Source: Theobroma cacao (lineage: Eukaryota > Streptophyta > Magnoliopsida > Malvales > Malvaceae). Taken from it: a stretch of DNA of 64,000 nucleotides. The position numbers and the translations under genes were made by a program. This document shows positions 46,150 through 56,479 of the stretch, in pieces (the stretch's first letter is position 1; every line of letters begins with the position of its first letter). The stretch spans positions 20,548,331-20,612,330 of the forward strand of contig NC_030850.1 in assembly GCF_000208745.1 (NCBI RefSeq). The letters are read 5' to 3'. The notes beneath the pieces are model-generated. The model worked only from the letters and a program-made list of their open reading frames with translations, was not told the DNA's origin and searched no databases.

Positions 46150-49100
46150 CTTCGTGTTTAGACCGCCCTTTCGGGTTTTCGCCCTAAACACATCTCCCAG
46201 ATTCAAGCCGCCTTTTCAGGTTTTCAACTTGAAAATCTTTTTTTTTTACGTAAAATATTTTTGACAGCATCAGCATTCATTGGGTTGGAAAACTCTCTTC
46301 CGTCCATCTCTGCTAAAATTAGTGCTCCTCATGAAAAAGCTTTCTTCACCACAAATGGTCCTTCCTAATTTGGCGTCCATTTCCCGCGAGGATCTTGCTG
46401 GTTCGGAAGAATTCTTTTCAATACTAACTCTCATTCTTAGAATTGACGAGGATGTACCTTTTTGCCATATGCCCTCATCATTCTCTTTTGTTATAATTGT
46501 CCATTGCAAAGTGTCGTCAACTTTTTTTCTTTTATGAGATTCAATTGCTCATAACGAGTGTTAACCCATTCGGCTTCTTCCAACTGTACTTCTTTAAGGA
46601 CCCGAAGGGAAGGGATTTCTACTTCAATTGGCAAAACTGCTTCCATCCCATACACTAAAGAGAACGGTGTAGCTCCCGTGGAAGTGTGGACTGTTGTGCG
46701 ATAAGCATGCAAAGCAAATGGTAACTTCTTATGCCAATCTTTGTATACATTTGTCATCTTTTCAATTATCTTGTTAATGTTCTTGTTGGCTGCTTCTACC
46801 GCTCCATTCATCTTTGGGCGATAAGGCACTGAATAGTGATGTTTGATCTTGAACTTCTCACAAACCTCTTTCATCATTGAACCATTAAGGTTACTAGCGT
46901 TATCTGTGATGATCCTTTCCAGGAGACCATAGCGTCATATTATTTCTTTTTGGATGAACTTACATACCACTTTCTGAGTCACATTGGCATAAGATGCTGC
47001 TTCTACCCACTTAGTGAAGTAGTCAATCGCCACCAGAATAAACCGATGCCCATTTGATGCCTTCGAGGTTATTAACCCAATCACATCCATGCCCCACATT
47101 GAGAATGGCCATGGTGATGTCAGTACATTTAGTGAATTTGCAAGAGTGTGGATTCTATCTGCGTATATTTGACACTTGTGACACTTTCGAGCGAAATCCA
47201 TACAATCCGTTTCCAACGTGAGCCAGTAATACCCTGATCTCAAGATCTGTCTTACCAACATATGCCTACTTACATGTCCCCCACAAATTCCTTCGTGGAC
47301 TTCCTCAACTATTCTCCTAGCTTCGGCTGAATCCATACATCTAAAAAACACTTGATCCCTACTTCTTTTGTATAAGATGTCCCCATCCAAGAAGAAATTC
47401 ATTGCCAACCTTCTAATGGTTTTCTTATCATTTTCTGAGCTTTGCTCCGGATACTGCTGAAACTTGAGATAATGCACAATATCATGGTACCACGGTTTCT
47501 CGTCTACTTCTTCCTCTACACCGGAGCAGTGTGCGGGGCACTCTCGAAGATTAATCATGATGGGTTGAATCTTGACATTGGTACCAACTTTGAACATAGC
47601 TGCCAACGTGGCTAATGCATCAGCCATTTGGTTCTCCTCTCGGGGCAAATGGGTGAAGCAAATCTTATCAAAATTTTCCATCAGCTTTGAAACATACTTA
47701 TGATACCGGACTAACTTCGAGTCGCGTGTCTCCCATTCTCCTCGCAACTGATAAATGACCAAAGTAAAATCCCCATACACTTCCAAAACATGAATTTTCC
47801 TCTCGATTGCTGCCTGAAGACCCATGACACAAACTTCATATTCGACCACATTATTGGTACAATAGAAATTGAGTTTAGCTATGACGGGATAATGATCTCC
47901 TTCCGGTGACACTAACACGACCTCTATGCCATGCCCCAAGGCATTTGAAGCTCCGTCAAAAAACATCTTCCAATTCTCTTTCTCCTCTGATTCCTCCTCA
48001 TTTGTTTGACAAATCGACATCAGGTCCTCATCTGGAAACTCAAACTCCATTGGTTCATAATCCTTTTCCACCCTTTCTGCCAGAAAATCAACGATTGCAC
48101 TTCCTTTGATAGCTTTTTGGGACACATATACAATATCATATTCAAACAACAGCACTTGCCATCTTGCCACTCTACCTGATAAGGATGGTTTCTCGAAGAT
48201 GTATTTGATAGGATCCAACTTCGCAATGAGCCAAGTGGTATGATATAGCATGTACTGCCTGAGTCGATACGCCGTCCATGCTAAAGCACAACACATCTCT
48301 TCTAACGAGGAATACTTGGACTCGTACTCAGTGAACTTTTTACTCAAGTAGTAAACTGCCCTTTCTTTCGTACCAGTTTCATCATGCTGTCCTAACACAC
48401 ATCCCATGGATCCTTCATTTACCGTCAAGTACAAGATGAGGGGTCTCCCGGCCACAGGTGGTACCAACACTGGCAGACTCAACAGATATACTTTAACCTT
48501 GTCAAAAGCAACTTGGCACTCCTTGTTCCATGCCCCAGGATTGTGTTTGTGAAGGAGTTTGAAGATCGGGTCACATTTGAGTGTGAGTTGTGATATGAAT
48601 CGGGCTATATAATTCAATCTTCCCAAGAATCCTCTAACTTCTTTTTGTGTTTTGGGAGGAGGCAAGTCACGGATTGCTTGAACCTTATCCGGGTCAACTT
48701 CTATTCCTCTTTCATTGACGACGAAACCCAGTAGCTTTCCTGAAGTGACTCCAAAAGTGCACTTTGCCGGATTTAATTTGAGTTGAAACTTCCGTAACCT
48801 CTTAAATAACCTTTCAAGATTGGTCGCATGGTCCTCTGTTTTGCGAGCTTTTACAATCATATCATCCACATACACCTCAACCTCTCTGTGCATCATATCA
48901 TGGAAGAGACTCACCATGGCCCGCTGATAAGTTACCCCGGCATTCTTCAAACCAAATGGCATTACCTTATAACAAAAGGTCCCCCACATAGTTATGAAAG
49001 TGGTTTTTTCTGTGTCTTCTAGTGCCATCTTAATTTGGTTATACCCTGAAAAACCATCCATAAAGGAAAACATGGAATGACGGGCAGTATTGTCAACGAG

Positions 49101-49705
49101 GGTGTCAATGTGGGGCAAAGGGAAATTATCTTTTGGGCTAGCTTTATTCAAGTCTCGATAATCCACACACATTCTCACTTTCCCATCTTTCTTAGGCACT
49201 AGGACAATATTTGCAACCCATTCAGGGTACTTCGCTACTTTCAAGAATCCCGCGTCGAATTGTTTTTTCACCTCTTCCTTGATTTTCAACAGTATTTCAG
49301 GTTTCATTCTTCTCAACTTTTGCTTAATTGGTTTGCATTCGGGTTTCAAAGGTAGTTTATGGGCTACAATGTCTGTATTAAGTCCTGGCATATCTTGATA
49401 GGACCATGCAAACACATCTACATATTCATGGAGTAGTTTTATTAGTTTTTTTTTTCAATTGGCACCAACGTCATACCAATTCTAACTTCTTTCTTATTTT
49501 CTTCATTTCTTAAATTAATCGTTTCAAGTGTCTCTTGATGTAGGACAATTTGTCTCCCTTTCTGTTCTACTAGTCTTAACAGGTCTGGAGTTAAATCATA
49601 ATCCTTCACATTTTTTGTATTGTCAAGTTCACTGACACTTGTACCTTTTTCAAAATTAACTTCAAAACCACTGTCATTATCATCTTCGCATTCATTATTT
49701 GGAAT
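46150..49705 (-). pseudogene. Ogre/Tat Gypsy pol: RT, two RNase H, integrase
   Basis: It carries the enzymes for copying and inserting the element. The longest open stretch is 49415-46935 (about 826 codons). It has reverse transcriptase motifs VRMCVDYRDLNKASPKD, then YQRAMVSLFHDMM, and the active site YVDDMIVKAR near 48850. A first RNase H-like segment is weakened (VYYLSKKFTEYESKY). A second, FFDGASNALGHGIE to REENQMADALATLAAM, resembles the archaeal-type RNase H typical of Tat. Integrase follows: HHCC finger (GGHVSRHM, CHKCQIYA), catalytic D in WGMDVIGL, D in IITDN, and E near AVEAANK. A TGA at about 46935 splits the core, and the C-terminal part to 46150 has several stops. An A-run frameshift near 49450 separates it from its N-terminal linker. 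Confidence 0.88.
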
Positions 49706-49923
49706 CTTGGAAGGTAAAGGGAATTGAAAAATGTAAAGCTATTGTATAGATAAACAGTTGAAATAAAGGGATGAGATGACCATAATGAAAATAGTAAATA
49801 ATGAGAAGAGGTATAAAAAATGCACTACGCATGTCAATTTATTAGAATGATAAATGATAAAAAGCCCGATACATAAAATTCCAATGCTTTTGGGCATAAA
49901 CACGGATGTTTAGTTTGCATTAC
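49706..49923 (-). other. putative Ogre intron between protease and RT
   Basis: On the coding strand a donor AAA|GTAATG (49923) and an acceptor TTTACCTTCCAAG (ending 49706) bound 218 nt with several stops. Removing them joins the upstream frame to IPNNECEDDND in phase 0. Ogre elements are known for a spliced intron at this place. A stop codon 12 bases before the donor shows decay or a slightly different donor. Confidence 0.45.
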
Positions 49924-51326
49924 TTTGAAATTGAATCACAAGTGACTGGTAAACTCATGGTGGTCTAGCTGCTCAACTTCAACTTCGGTGGCCCGAGGTA
50001 TGTAGTAGGAATCCCATCCATATTTCCTGGCTGCTCTTCACTTTCTTCCGTTGCGCATATTGAAAAATCAGAAAAGGCTTCTCCTAATGTTGACACTAAT
50101 TCTCGGCTCCCAACGGTGAGTGATTCAGGAAAGATGCAGCCTCTAGATCAAAATGTCTCGTAGAGATGAGGATATGCCATTCCATGGATTTCCAATTCAT
50201 GCCCCTTAAAGCAAGCCAACCTTTTCTTTTTTCTTTCGGTTATCATTTCTTCTCTTTCCTTCTTAGTTGGCTTATACCCTAGGCCAAACCTTTCTTCATT
50301 TTTGGTAGCACCTATGGGCCTTCTAATGCTTTGTAGTTCTCTTCCCAGTCTTGCCCTTGCTCAGCATCATTTCCCTACTATCTGACTGACAGCCATCTTG
50401 GTGGTTTTGGAAAGCTTCAGAATAGGCGGTGTGGTTCCTTCTCCAATATATGGGGTCTTAACAAACTCGAAAGATCGGAAAGAACATTCAGGTACTTCTT
50501 CCGCCGCTTCCACGTAAGGAGTATCTACTGGCTTGCTTATGAGTAAGTCCACTTCCCCGTTAACACATACAATTTTCTCATCCATGATGAACTTAACCTT
50601 TTGGTGAAGCGATGAAGGTATGGCCCCAACCATGTGGATCCAAGGTCTTCCCAACAAATAATTGTATGAAGAAGTGATATCCATAACCTAGAATTCAATG
50701 GTAAAGGTGCACGGGCCGATTTCTACTGGTATCTCAATGTCCCCTACTACTTCTCTCATTGTCCCATCAAAGGCTCTCACAATCATTTGGCTCTTTTTCA
50801 TATAAGACATGTCGATGGGTAAGCGGGCCAAGGTCCTCATGGGCATCACATTTAAGGACGATCCGTTATCAAGTAGCACTTTTGCGACTGTACAGCCTTT
50901 ACACTTGGTAGTGATATGCAAGGCTTTGTAGTTTCCCCTACCTCCAGAAAGGATTTCTTCATCGCTAAAGGATATTATGTTACCCACTGAAATGTTCCCA
51001 ATGATGTAGTCCAAATTTTCAACTAAAATGTCGTGATCCACATATGCTTGGTTCATAATCCTCATCAAAGAGTTCCTATATGGTTCCGAGCTGAGGAACA
51101 AAGATAGTAGTGAAATACGAGCAGGCAACCTATTTAATTGCTCGACCATATTGTACTCACTATGTTTAATGAACTTGAGGAACTCGACAGCTTCTTTTTC
51201 CTCACCGACCCCTTTGAGCCATTTATCGATTCCTGAGATTGCACTTTTTCTTCTCCCGAATTTTGCTCTTTTTCTTTTCTCTTCTCCTTCCTGAGATTCT
51301 CCAATGCCTCTAGTGTATAGCAACAT
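49924..51326 (-). pseudogene. Ogre protease and G-patch-like region
   Basis: The retropepsin-like core reads VAKVLLDNGSSLNVMP (near 50860), with DNGS in place of the usual DTG/DSG, as is common in Tat elements. It continues with VRAFDGTMREV and, after an in-frame stop at 50686, YNYLLGRPWIH. A glycine-rich stretch with RFGLGYKPTKKERE (near 50270-50300) recalls the G-patch segment of these polyproteins, although stops at 50367 and beyond break it. It overlaps the end of gag in another frame, so a frameshift lies near 51250. Confidence 0.75.
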
Positions 51327-53616
51327 TCGCTGCGGGTAATCCCCCCAACACTAGTTATATTTACAGCATTATCTTGAGATTCAACCATCCATTTCCCCGC
51401 ATTTGAAACTTGTACATTGCAATTATAGTTCCATGGGACAACTTTGTCATCTTTGTAGGGGAAAGGTTTAGGGGCTTCGATGGTCATCTTGGCTTGGGTT
51501 TTGTCTTCCACAAGCTTTCCTTTTGGTTCATAGAAAATGGTCAAAGGTTTTATCTTCATTGGGTGAGTGGAATCTTTGGCCATCATGTTTACTGCTAGCC
51601 TTGAGGCTTCCACGTAGAATTCAATCTTTGATTCGTCCATCATCCTTTGCACTTCCTTTCAAAAAGAACTACAATCTTGAATTAAATGCCCCACACATCC
51701 TTTGTGATATAAGCAGTATGGTCCTTGGATATCTCTCGAGTCATTCATATCAGGACGTTCCGGCCAAACCTCGAGCATACAGGCCTTTACCAAGGCTTTA
51801 AACACTTTCTCCATGGGGGTTTCCACTTCTCGGATGTTCCTTTTAACATTCATCTCCCCTTCAATCGGATTTACCCCTACCCCAATATGATTTGGCAATG
51901 GGTTGTTAACATTCTGTTTCGGCTTCTTTTCAAAATTCAGGATTCTTGCCTTGATTAATCCTTGCATCTTATACTTGAATGCTGTGTAATTCTCGATCGA
52001 GTGACCTTCGATTCCATAATGATAATCATAGTGGGCGAAAACGTCATAGCATCTCGGGAATGGAGGTTTTAATGGCTCTATGTATAGAGGTGCCACTAGA
52101 TGGTTTGCAACTAACTGAGTGAAGAGTTCAGCATATGAGATTGGGATTGGGTCAAATTGCACTTTCTCTTGCTTGTTTCGCCATCCTTTTGATTCACCTG
52201 CAGTATGGTTGTTTGAAGGTGTTGTTTGTTGGGTGGTTGAAGTTGTAACAGGTGTGGAAGTAGGTGGGTGAATATTTATGGGGTAAGGTGTCCGTTGGAT
52301 GGGAGTATATGGGTACAGGTTAGGAAAGGCATTTGGCATGGGTGGGTATAGGTATGGGCTTTGTGAAGTGTTATTCACAGCTGGGTAATAGAGGTATGGT
52401 AGGTGTGGCTGGTAAGGGTTCTACATTCCTCCTTGGTGTTGTCCTGAAGTGATGGCTTGGGTTTCTCCCTCTTTTTTCTTAAAAGTTCCTCATTTCTTCA
52501 TATTTGTAGTATCACCTCCTTCTATTTTCCCTTACTTAATGGCAGTTTCTATCATTTCTCCTAAAATCACCATATCAGCAAAGTTCTTTGCGGCACTACC
52601 AACCAATCGTTCATAGTAAGGGGCTTGCAGGGTGTTAACGAACATTACAGTGGTCTCTTTCTCAATCAATGGTGGCTGAACTTGAGAGGCCACATTCCTC
52701 CATCTTTGAGCATATTCTTTGAAGCTTTCAGTGGGTTTCTTCTTCATGTTTTGTAAAGAAAGGCGATTCGGAGCCATATCTGTAATGTGCTTATATTGAG
52801 CTACAAACGCCCGAGCAAGGTCTTTCCACGTGTGGATTCGATTGCGGTCCAATTGGATGTACCACTTTGCTGTAGCACTAGTAAGGCTATCTTGGAAGCA
52901 ATGTATCAAGAGTTTGTCATCATGAGCATATGCGGCCATCCTTCTGCAATACATGGTGATGTGTGTGACCGGGCACTTGGTTCCGTCATACTTCTCAAAG
53001 TCTAGAACTTTGAATTTTTGGGGTATAACCACATCTGGAACAAGATAGAGTTCAATTGCATCCATAGAACAATACATTCCCATTCCTTCTATCATGCGTA
53101 GTCTTTCCTCAAAAAGGTTAAATTTTTTGTGGGTATCTGGATTATCTTTCGATTCAACGGATCCATATTTGAGCTTCTCTTGTTCCTTTGGATCTTCTAG
53201 ATCAGGTACAGAGATGGGATCTGAAGGACTTGCCCATCCGATTACCTCTGTTGGGTGTAAGTCGGTGGTGGCCCTATAGGCATTGGCATCCCAAAAAATG
53301 GATATTGACCCATTGATGGCATGGGAATAGACGCATTTCTTGCAAGTGGTGGTGTAAATCCCAGTGGATACACAGGGTCTGTATGGGCTTCTGTCTGTTG
53401 AACATCTTCTGGTGTACCAGAACTCCCTACCGCTCTCTTTCCTTTATTTGTAGATATCAACTCCAAAATTTTTGATAACTGACCCATGATTTCTTCTTGC
53501 TTCTTCTCAATTTTGTCCATCCTTTCCGAATGCTCGTTTCCCATGATCTTAGAACGGGCTCTTGTATTGTATCTGTGGAGAGTTTGTTTCTCTAGAATTT
53601 TGTTCTTGGTGTTCAA
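51134..53616 (-). pseudogene. Ogre gag, broken
   Basis: Gag forms the particle. The N-terminus (53616-53242) has RYNTRARSK, a short coiled coil and a proline-rich stretch. A frameshift leads to the retrotransposon gag core (53095-52532): KVLDFEKYDGTKCPVTHI, HCFQDSLTSATAKWYIQL, RLSLQNMKKKPTESFKEYAQ, RWRNVASQV. After stops around 52532-52380 come a proline-rich linker and a zinc-knuckle-like CLYHKGCVGHLIQDC (near 51680), then text up to 51134. 53095, 52378 and 51652 share one frame, so only stop codons interrupt that part. Confidence 0.82.
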
Positions 53617-53896
53617 GGGATAAGTTAGAATTTTATGTTGAATGCATTATTATTTATTACTTTCATTTAAATCATGCAATTATGATGCAAATGAAATATA
53701 TTGAAAAGGAAAAATATTGGCCATCCAACATTTGCCATAAGAAAATCCGCATCCATAAAACTTAAATATCCGATTACACATTGTCTAAACCATTACATAA
53801 CTATCAAAAGGAAAAACCAACTTTGTCATATTGGTCCCTAACCATCCCGAGGTGATCGATCAACCGCTCACTCAATTCATCCCTCGAAAGAATCTC
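53617..53896 (-). other. spacer between Ogre ORF1 and gag
   Basis: About 280 bp of AT-rich, non-coding sequence separates the two genes. No splice or promoter signal is obvious. Confidence 0.4.
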
Positions 53897-55675
53897 TCAT
53901 CTAAGTTTTTCGATCTTGTCTACCATCATTCGTGCTCTAAATGCCACTTCTCTCATCTGTCTCAGTATCCTTTGCATTTCAGCTTCTTTCTTTTGAAGGC
54001 TTTGTGTGCACAAATCATTTCTTTCCCTCATTTGCAAATACTCTTGTCTTACTACTTCATATTGTGCCTTGTAGCCTTCCATGGCAGTCTCCAACAAGCC
54101 GCAATCACTTCTCAACTCTTGGATAGTTTGTTCTTGTCTTCGTACCTCATGCTGCAAAGCATTATTGGCATTTTGGAGTTCTTGCATTCTGGCTATCAGA
54201 GAAGAATTTATCACGTTCATTTCCTCAAACTTGCTTTGCCACTCATCTCGCTCCTCCAAAGCCATCCGTACCTTTCTTACTGTTTCTTTCTTCATTTCTT
54301 CTAGCTCATCCTCATGTCTCTGCTTCATATTCATCATCTCATTTTCAAGTCTCTTTCTTGTCAACTCGCCCTCTAGCAGGACATCTTGAGGTTTTGGGTT
54401 TATGGGATGTTTTGATGAGTTTTTCGGGGGGCATATGACATCTTTCACCCTTTAGTCGTGCCAAGTATGATATCTTGTGGTGACTTCATCGGTAACCCTC
54501 CCTTGATCCACTTGGCATGTTTTATTCTAGTATTGTGCAATTTCCTCAATTTTCTTTAGCGTTTTTGCCTCTCCATATGTGAACTCTAACTGGTTGAGCT
54601 AGTGAGTCATGGGCACGAATTGCTCAAATCCAAACTATCTCCGTACCATTATCGGTGCATAGCTAATGGCTCCCCATGGTCCCACCAGTGGTACCCACGG
54701 CTTGTCCCCGCATTTATACATTACTTGCATTCGTGGCATCCATGGAGCTTTCCAAGTCACTTCAATGCTCATTAACCTTTGGAGCCTTGCGACCCACTTT
54801 TTCTTCCTCTTGCACTCGGGCCATTCACTTTCACAGAACTCAAGGATAGGGCAACTCGCAGACAGATAAAGCTTTCGAAATTTGCTCTCTTTGCATTCGA
54901 AATGGCTTTTGATCCATATAGTTAAGAGTTGGGCACATCCGATGAAACGTCCCTCGCCTTTGCGTCGACAGAAATTCAAGGATCTGAAGGTTTCAGCTAA
55001 GATTGATGGAGTTGGGTTAATGCTCCTTGTCATCTGATCGAAGAAGTCTATGACTGACACCTCCACGTGACGTAGGACCTTCGGGAAGACCACTAAGCCA
55101 TAGATTGCCATTGCGAAAGCTACGAGACCTTGTTCATCATCCATGTATTTTTTAATATATCCGTTCAAGAAACTCCACGGAAGGCATTCTGTGTCTCCCC
55201 TCTTCTTCAGATGCTGATCCACTTCTACCGTAGTCATTCCTAACAACTTGGCCAACTTTCGCCGGTGTCTCTTCTTCTAGGCCCTCCAATAGATCTTGTC
55301 AGGCTGCATGTGGTCTATCCGAAGCAAAGAGGAGTACTTTTCTGTGGTAGGGGTCATGTCCACCTTGTTAAAGACAAAGCAACGGTATGAGGGATCCCAA
55401 AACTGGATGATGGCTCGGAGCATCTGGTCATCAACGGGTACATATAGGAGCCATGCAATGTGTCCATACTTGCTATGAAAATTATCTCAGTGAGCACGTC
55501 TCCACTGTTCCCAAATTCCTATCATCTCTGTGAAGTCATTCTGTTGAAAGTCCAAGTGAACTCTCTTGGGTAAAACAGTCTCCTTTTTCTTGTTGGATCT
55601 GCCCCATCTGTAACTCTATCTCATAGTCATTTATGTATATGTTGAGCGGACCTGCTGATGACGATGCCATGGATG
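53897..55675 (-). pseudogene. Ogre ORF1, DUF7745-like protein with coiled coil
   Basis: This is the additional ORF upstream of gag that defines Ogre-group elements. Its role is unknown. The start is probably at MASSSAGPLNIYIND (55675). After one frameshift near 55560 the frame reads KYGHIAWLLYVPVDDQ, then IIQFWDPSYRCFVFNKVDMTPT, then LLGMTTVEVDQHLK, PWSFLNGYIKKY and GPWGAISYAPIMVRR. This pattern fits the plant-specific DUF7745 family as I recall it. The last 180 codons (54448-53897) form a long coiled coil (ERDEWQSKFEEMN, MREVAFRARMMVDKIEKLR). In-frame stops near 55485, 55265, 54633 and further down, all in one frame, make it a pseudogene. Confidence 0.75.
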
Positions 55676-56458
55676 TAACCAGATCTCTTAGAGTGGATGT
55701 TGTGTAGCCAATATTTCTTCTATATGTAATTACGATGCATGCAAATGAACATGTAACATGCACACGATAAGCAAAATAAACTTAAGTTAGTATGGTAAAA
55801 AGAAAGAATAGAGTGTTAAAAATAATGAGAGAATAATAAGCAATATCATGGGTATTACTATCTACTCCACGATACTTTATTATCTCGTGGAAAAATTTAA
55901 AATAGAGAGACTGGAAGAAATTCATTCACTTGTACCTATTTATAAGGTATACTCTCACGGGTATGGCCCTACCTAGGATTAAGCTGCTCTCGGTATTCTA
56001 TATGTTGAGCGGGCTTTATAAATAGAGCTAAAGTTCCCAAATCGTTCCTCACTGTCGTCCACGCGGACTAGTAAGGCACCTCGGTCCTCACCCATTACAG
56101 GTTTCAAACGGACTAGGTTCGATTTGAGTGGGAGTCTTCACTAGCCCGTGCGGAGGTTATCACCTCACAAGAACGTAGCTACTAAACTCCCTCCTAAAAA
56201 GGACATAACTCGGGTAGAGGGTTTATGCATGAATGCAAAATGTGCTGTGTGTGTGAAGGAAAACATCGAGTTCGGAATAACATTCTCACATCCCTTTATC
56301 TTAAATCCCTACAATTATTAAAAGCAATAAAATAACAAATGCGAAATAAACAAATGCACTAAACAAAATATGCAGAACAAATCATCAACACTAAGAAAAT
56401 ATCGAATTATTTAAAGCCTTGGATAACCTATTATTATTTAATGGTTCAACTCTCGACA
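55676..56458 (-). other. Ogre leader (5' UTR)
   Basis: About 0.78 kb between the primer binding site and ORF1. No gene is seen. A GC-richer part (55950-56200) has no recognised motif. Confidence 0.5.
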
Positions 56459-56477
56459 GTCCCCAGTGGAGTCGCCA
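56459..56477 (-). promoter_or_regulatory. Ogre primer binding site (Arg tRNA-like)
   Basis: The minus-strand reading TGGCGACTCCACTGGGGAC starts two bases past the 5' LTR. It is the primer site I associate with Ogre elements, complementary to an arginine tRNA. The tRNA identity is from memory. Confidence 0.75.
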
Positions 56478-56479
56478 TC

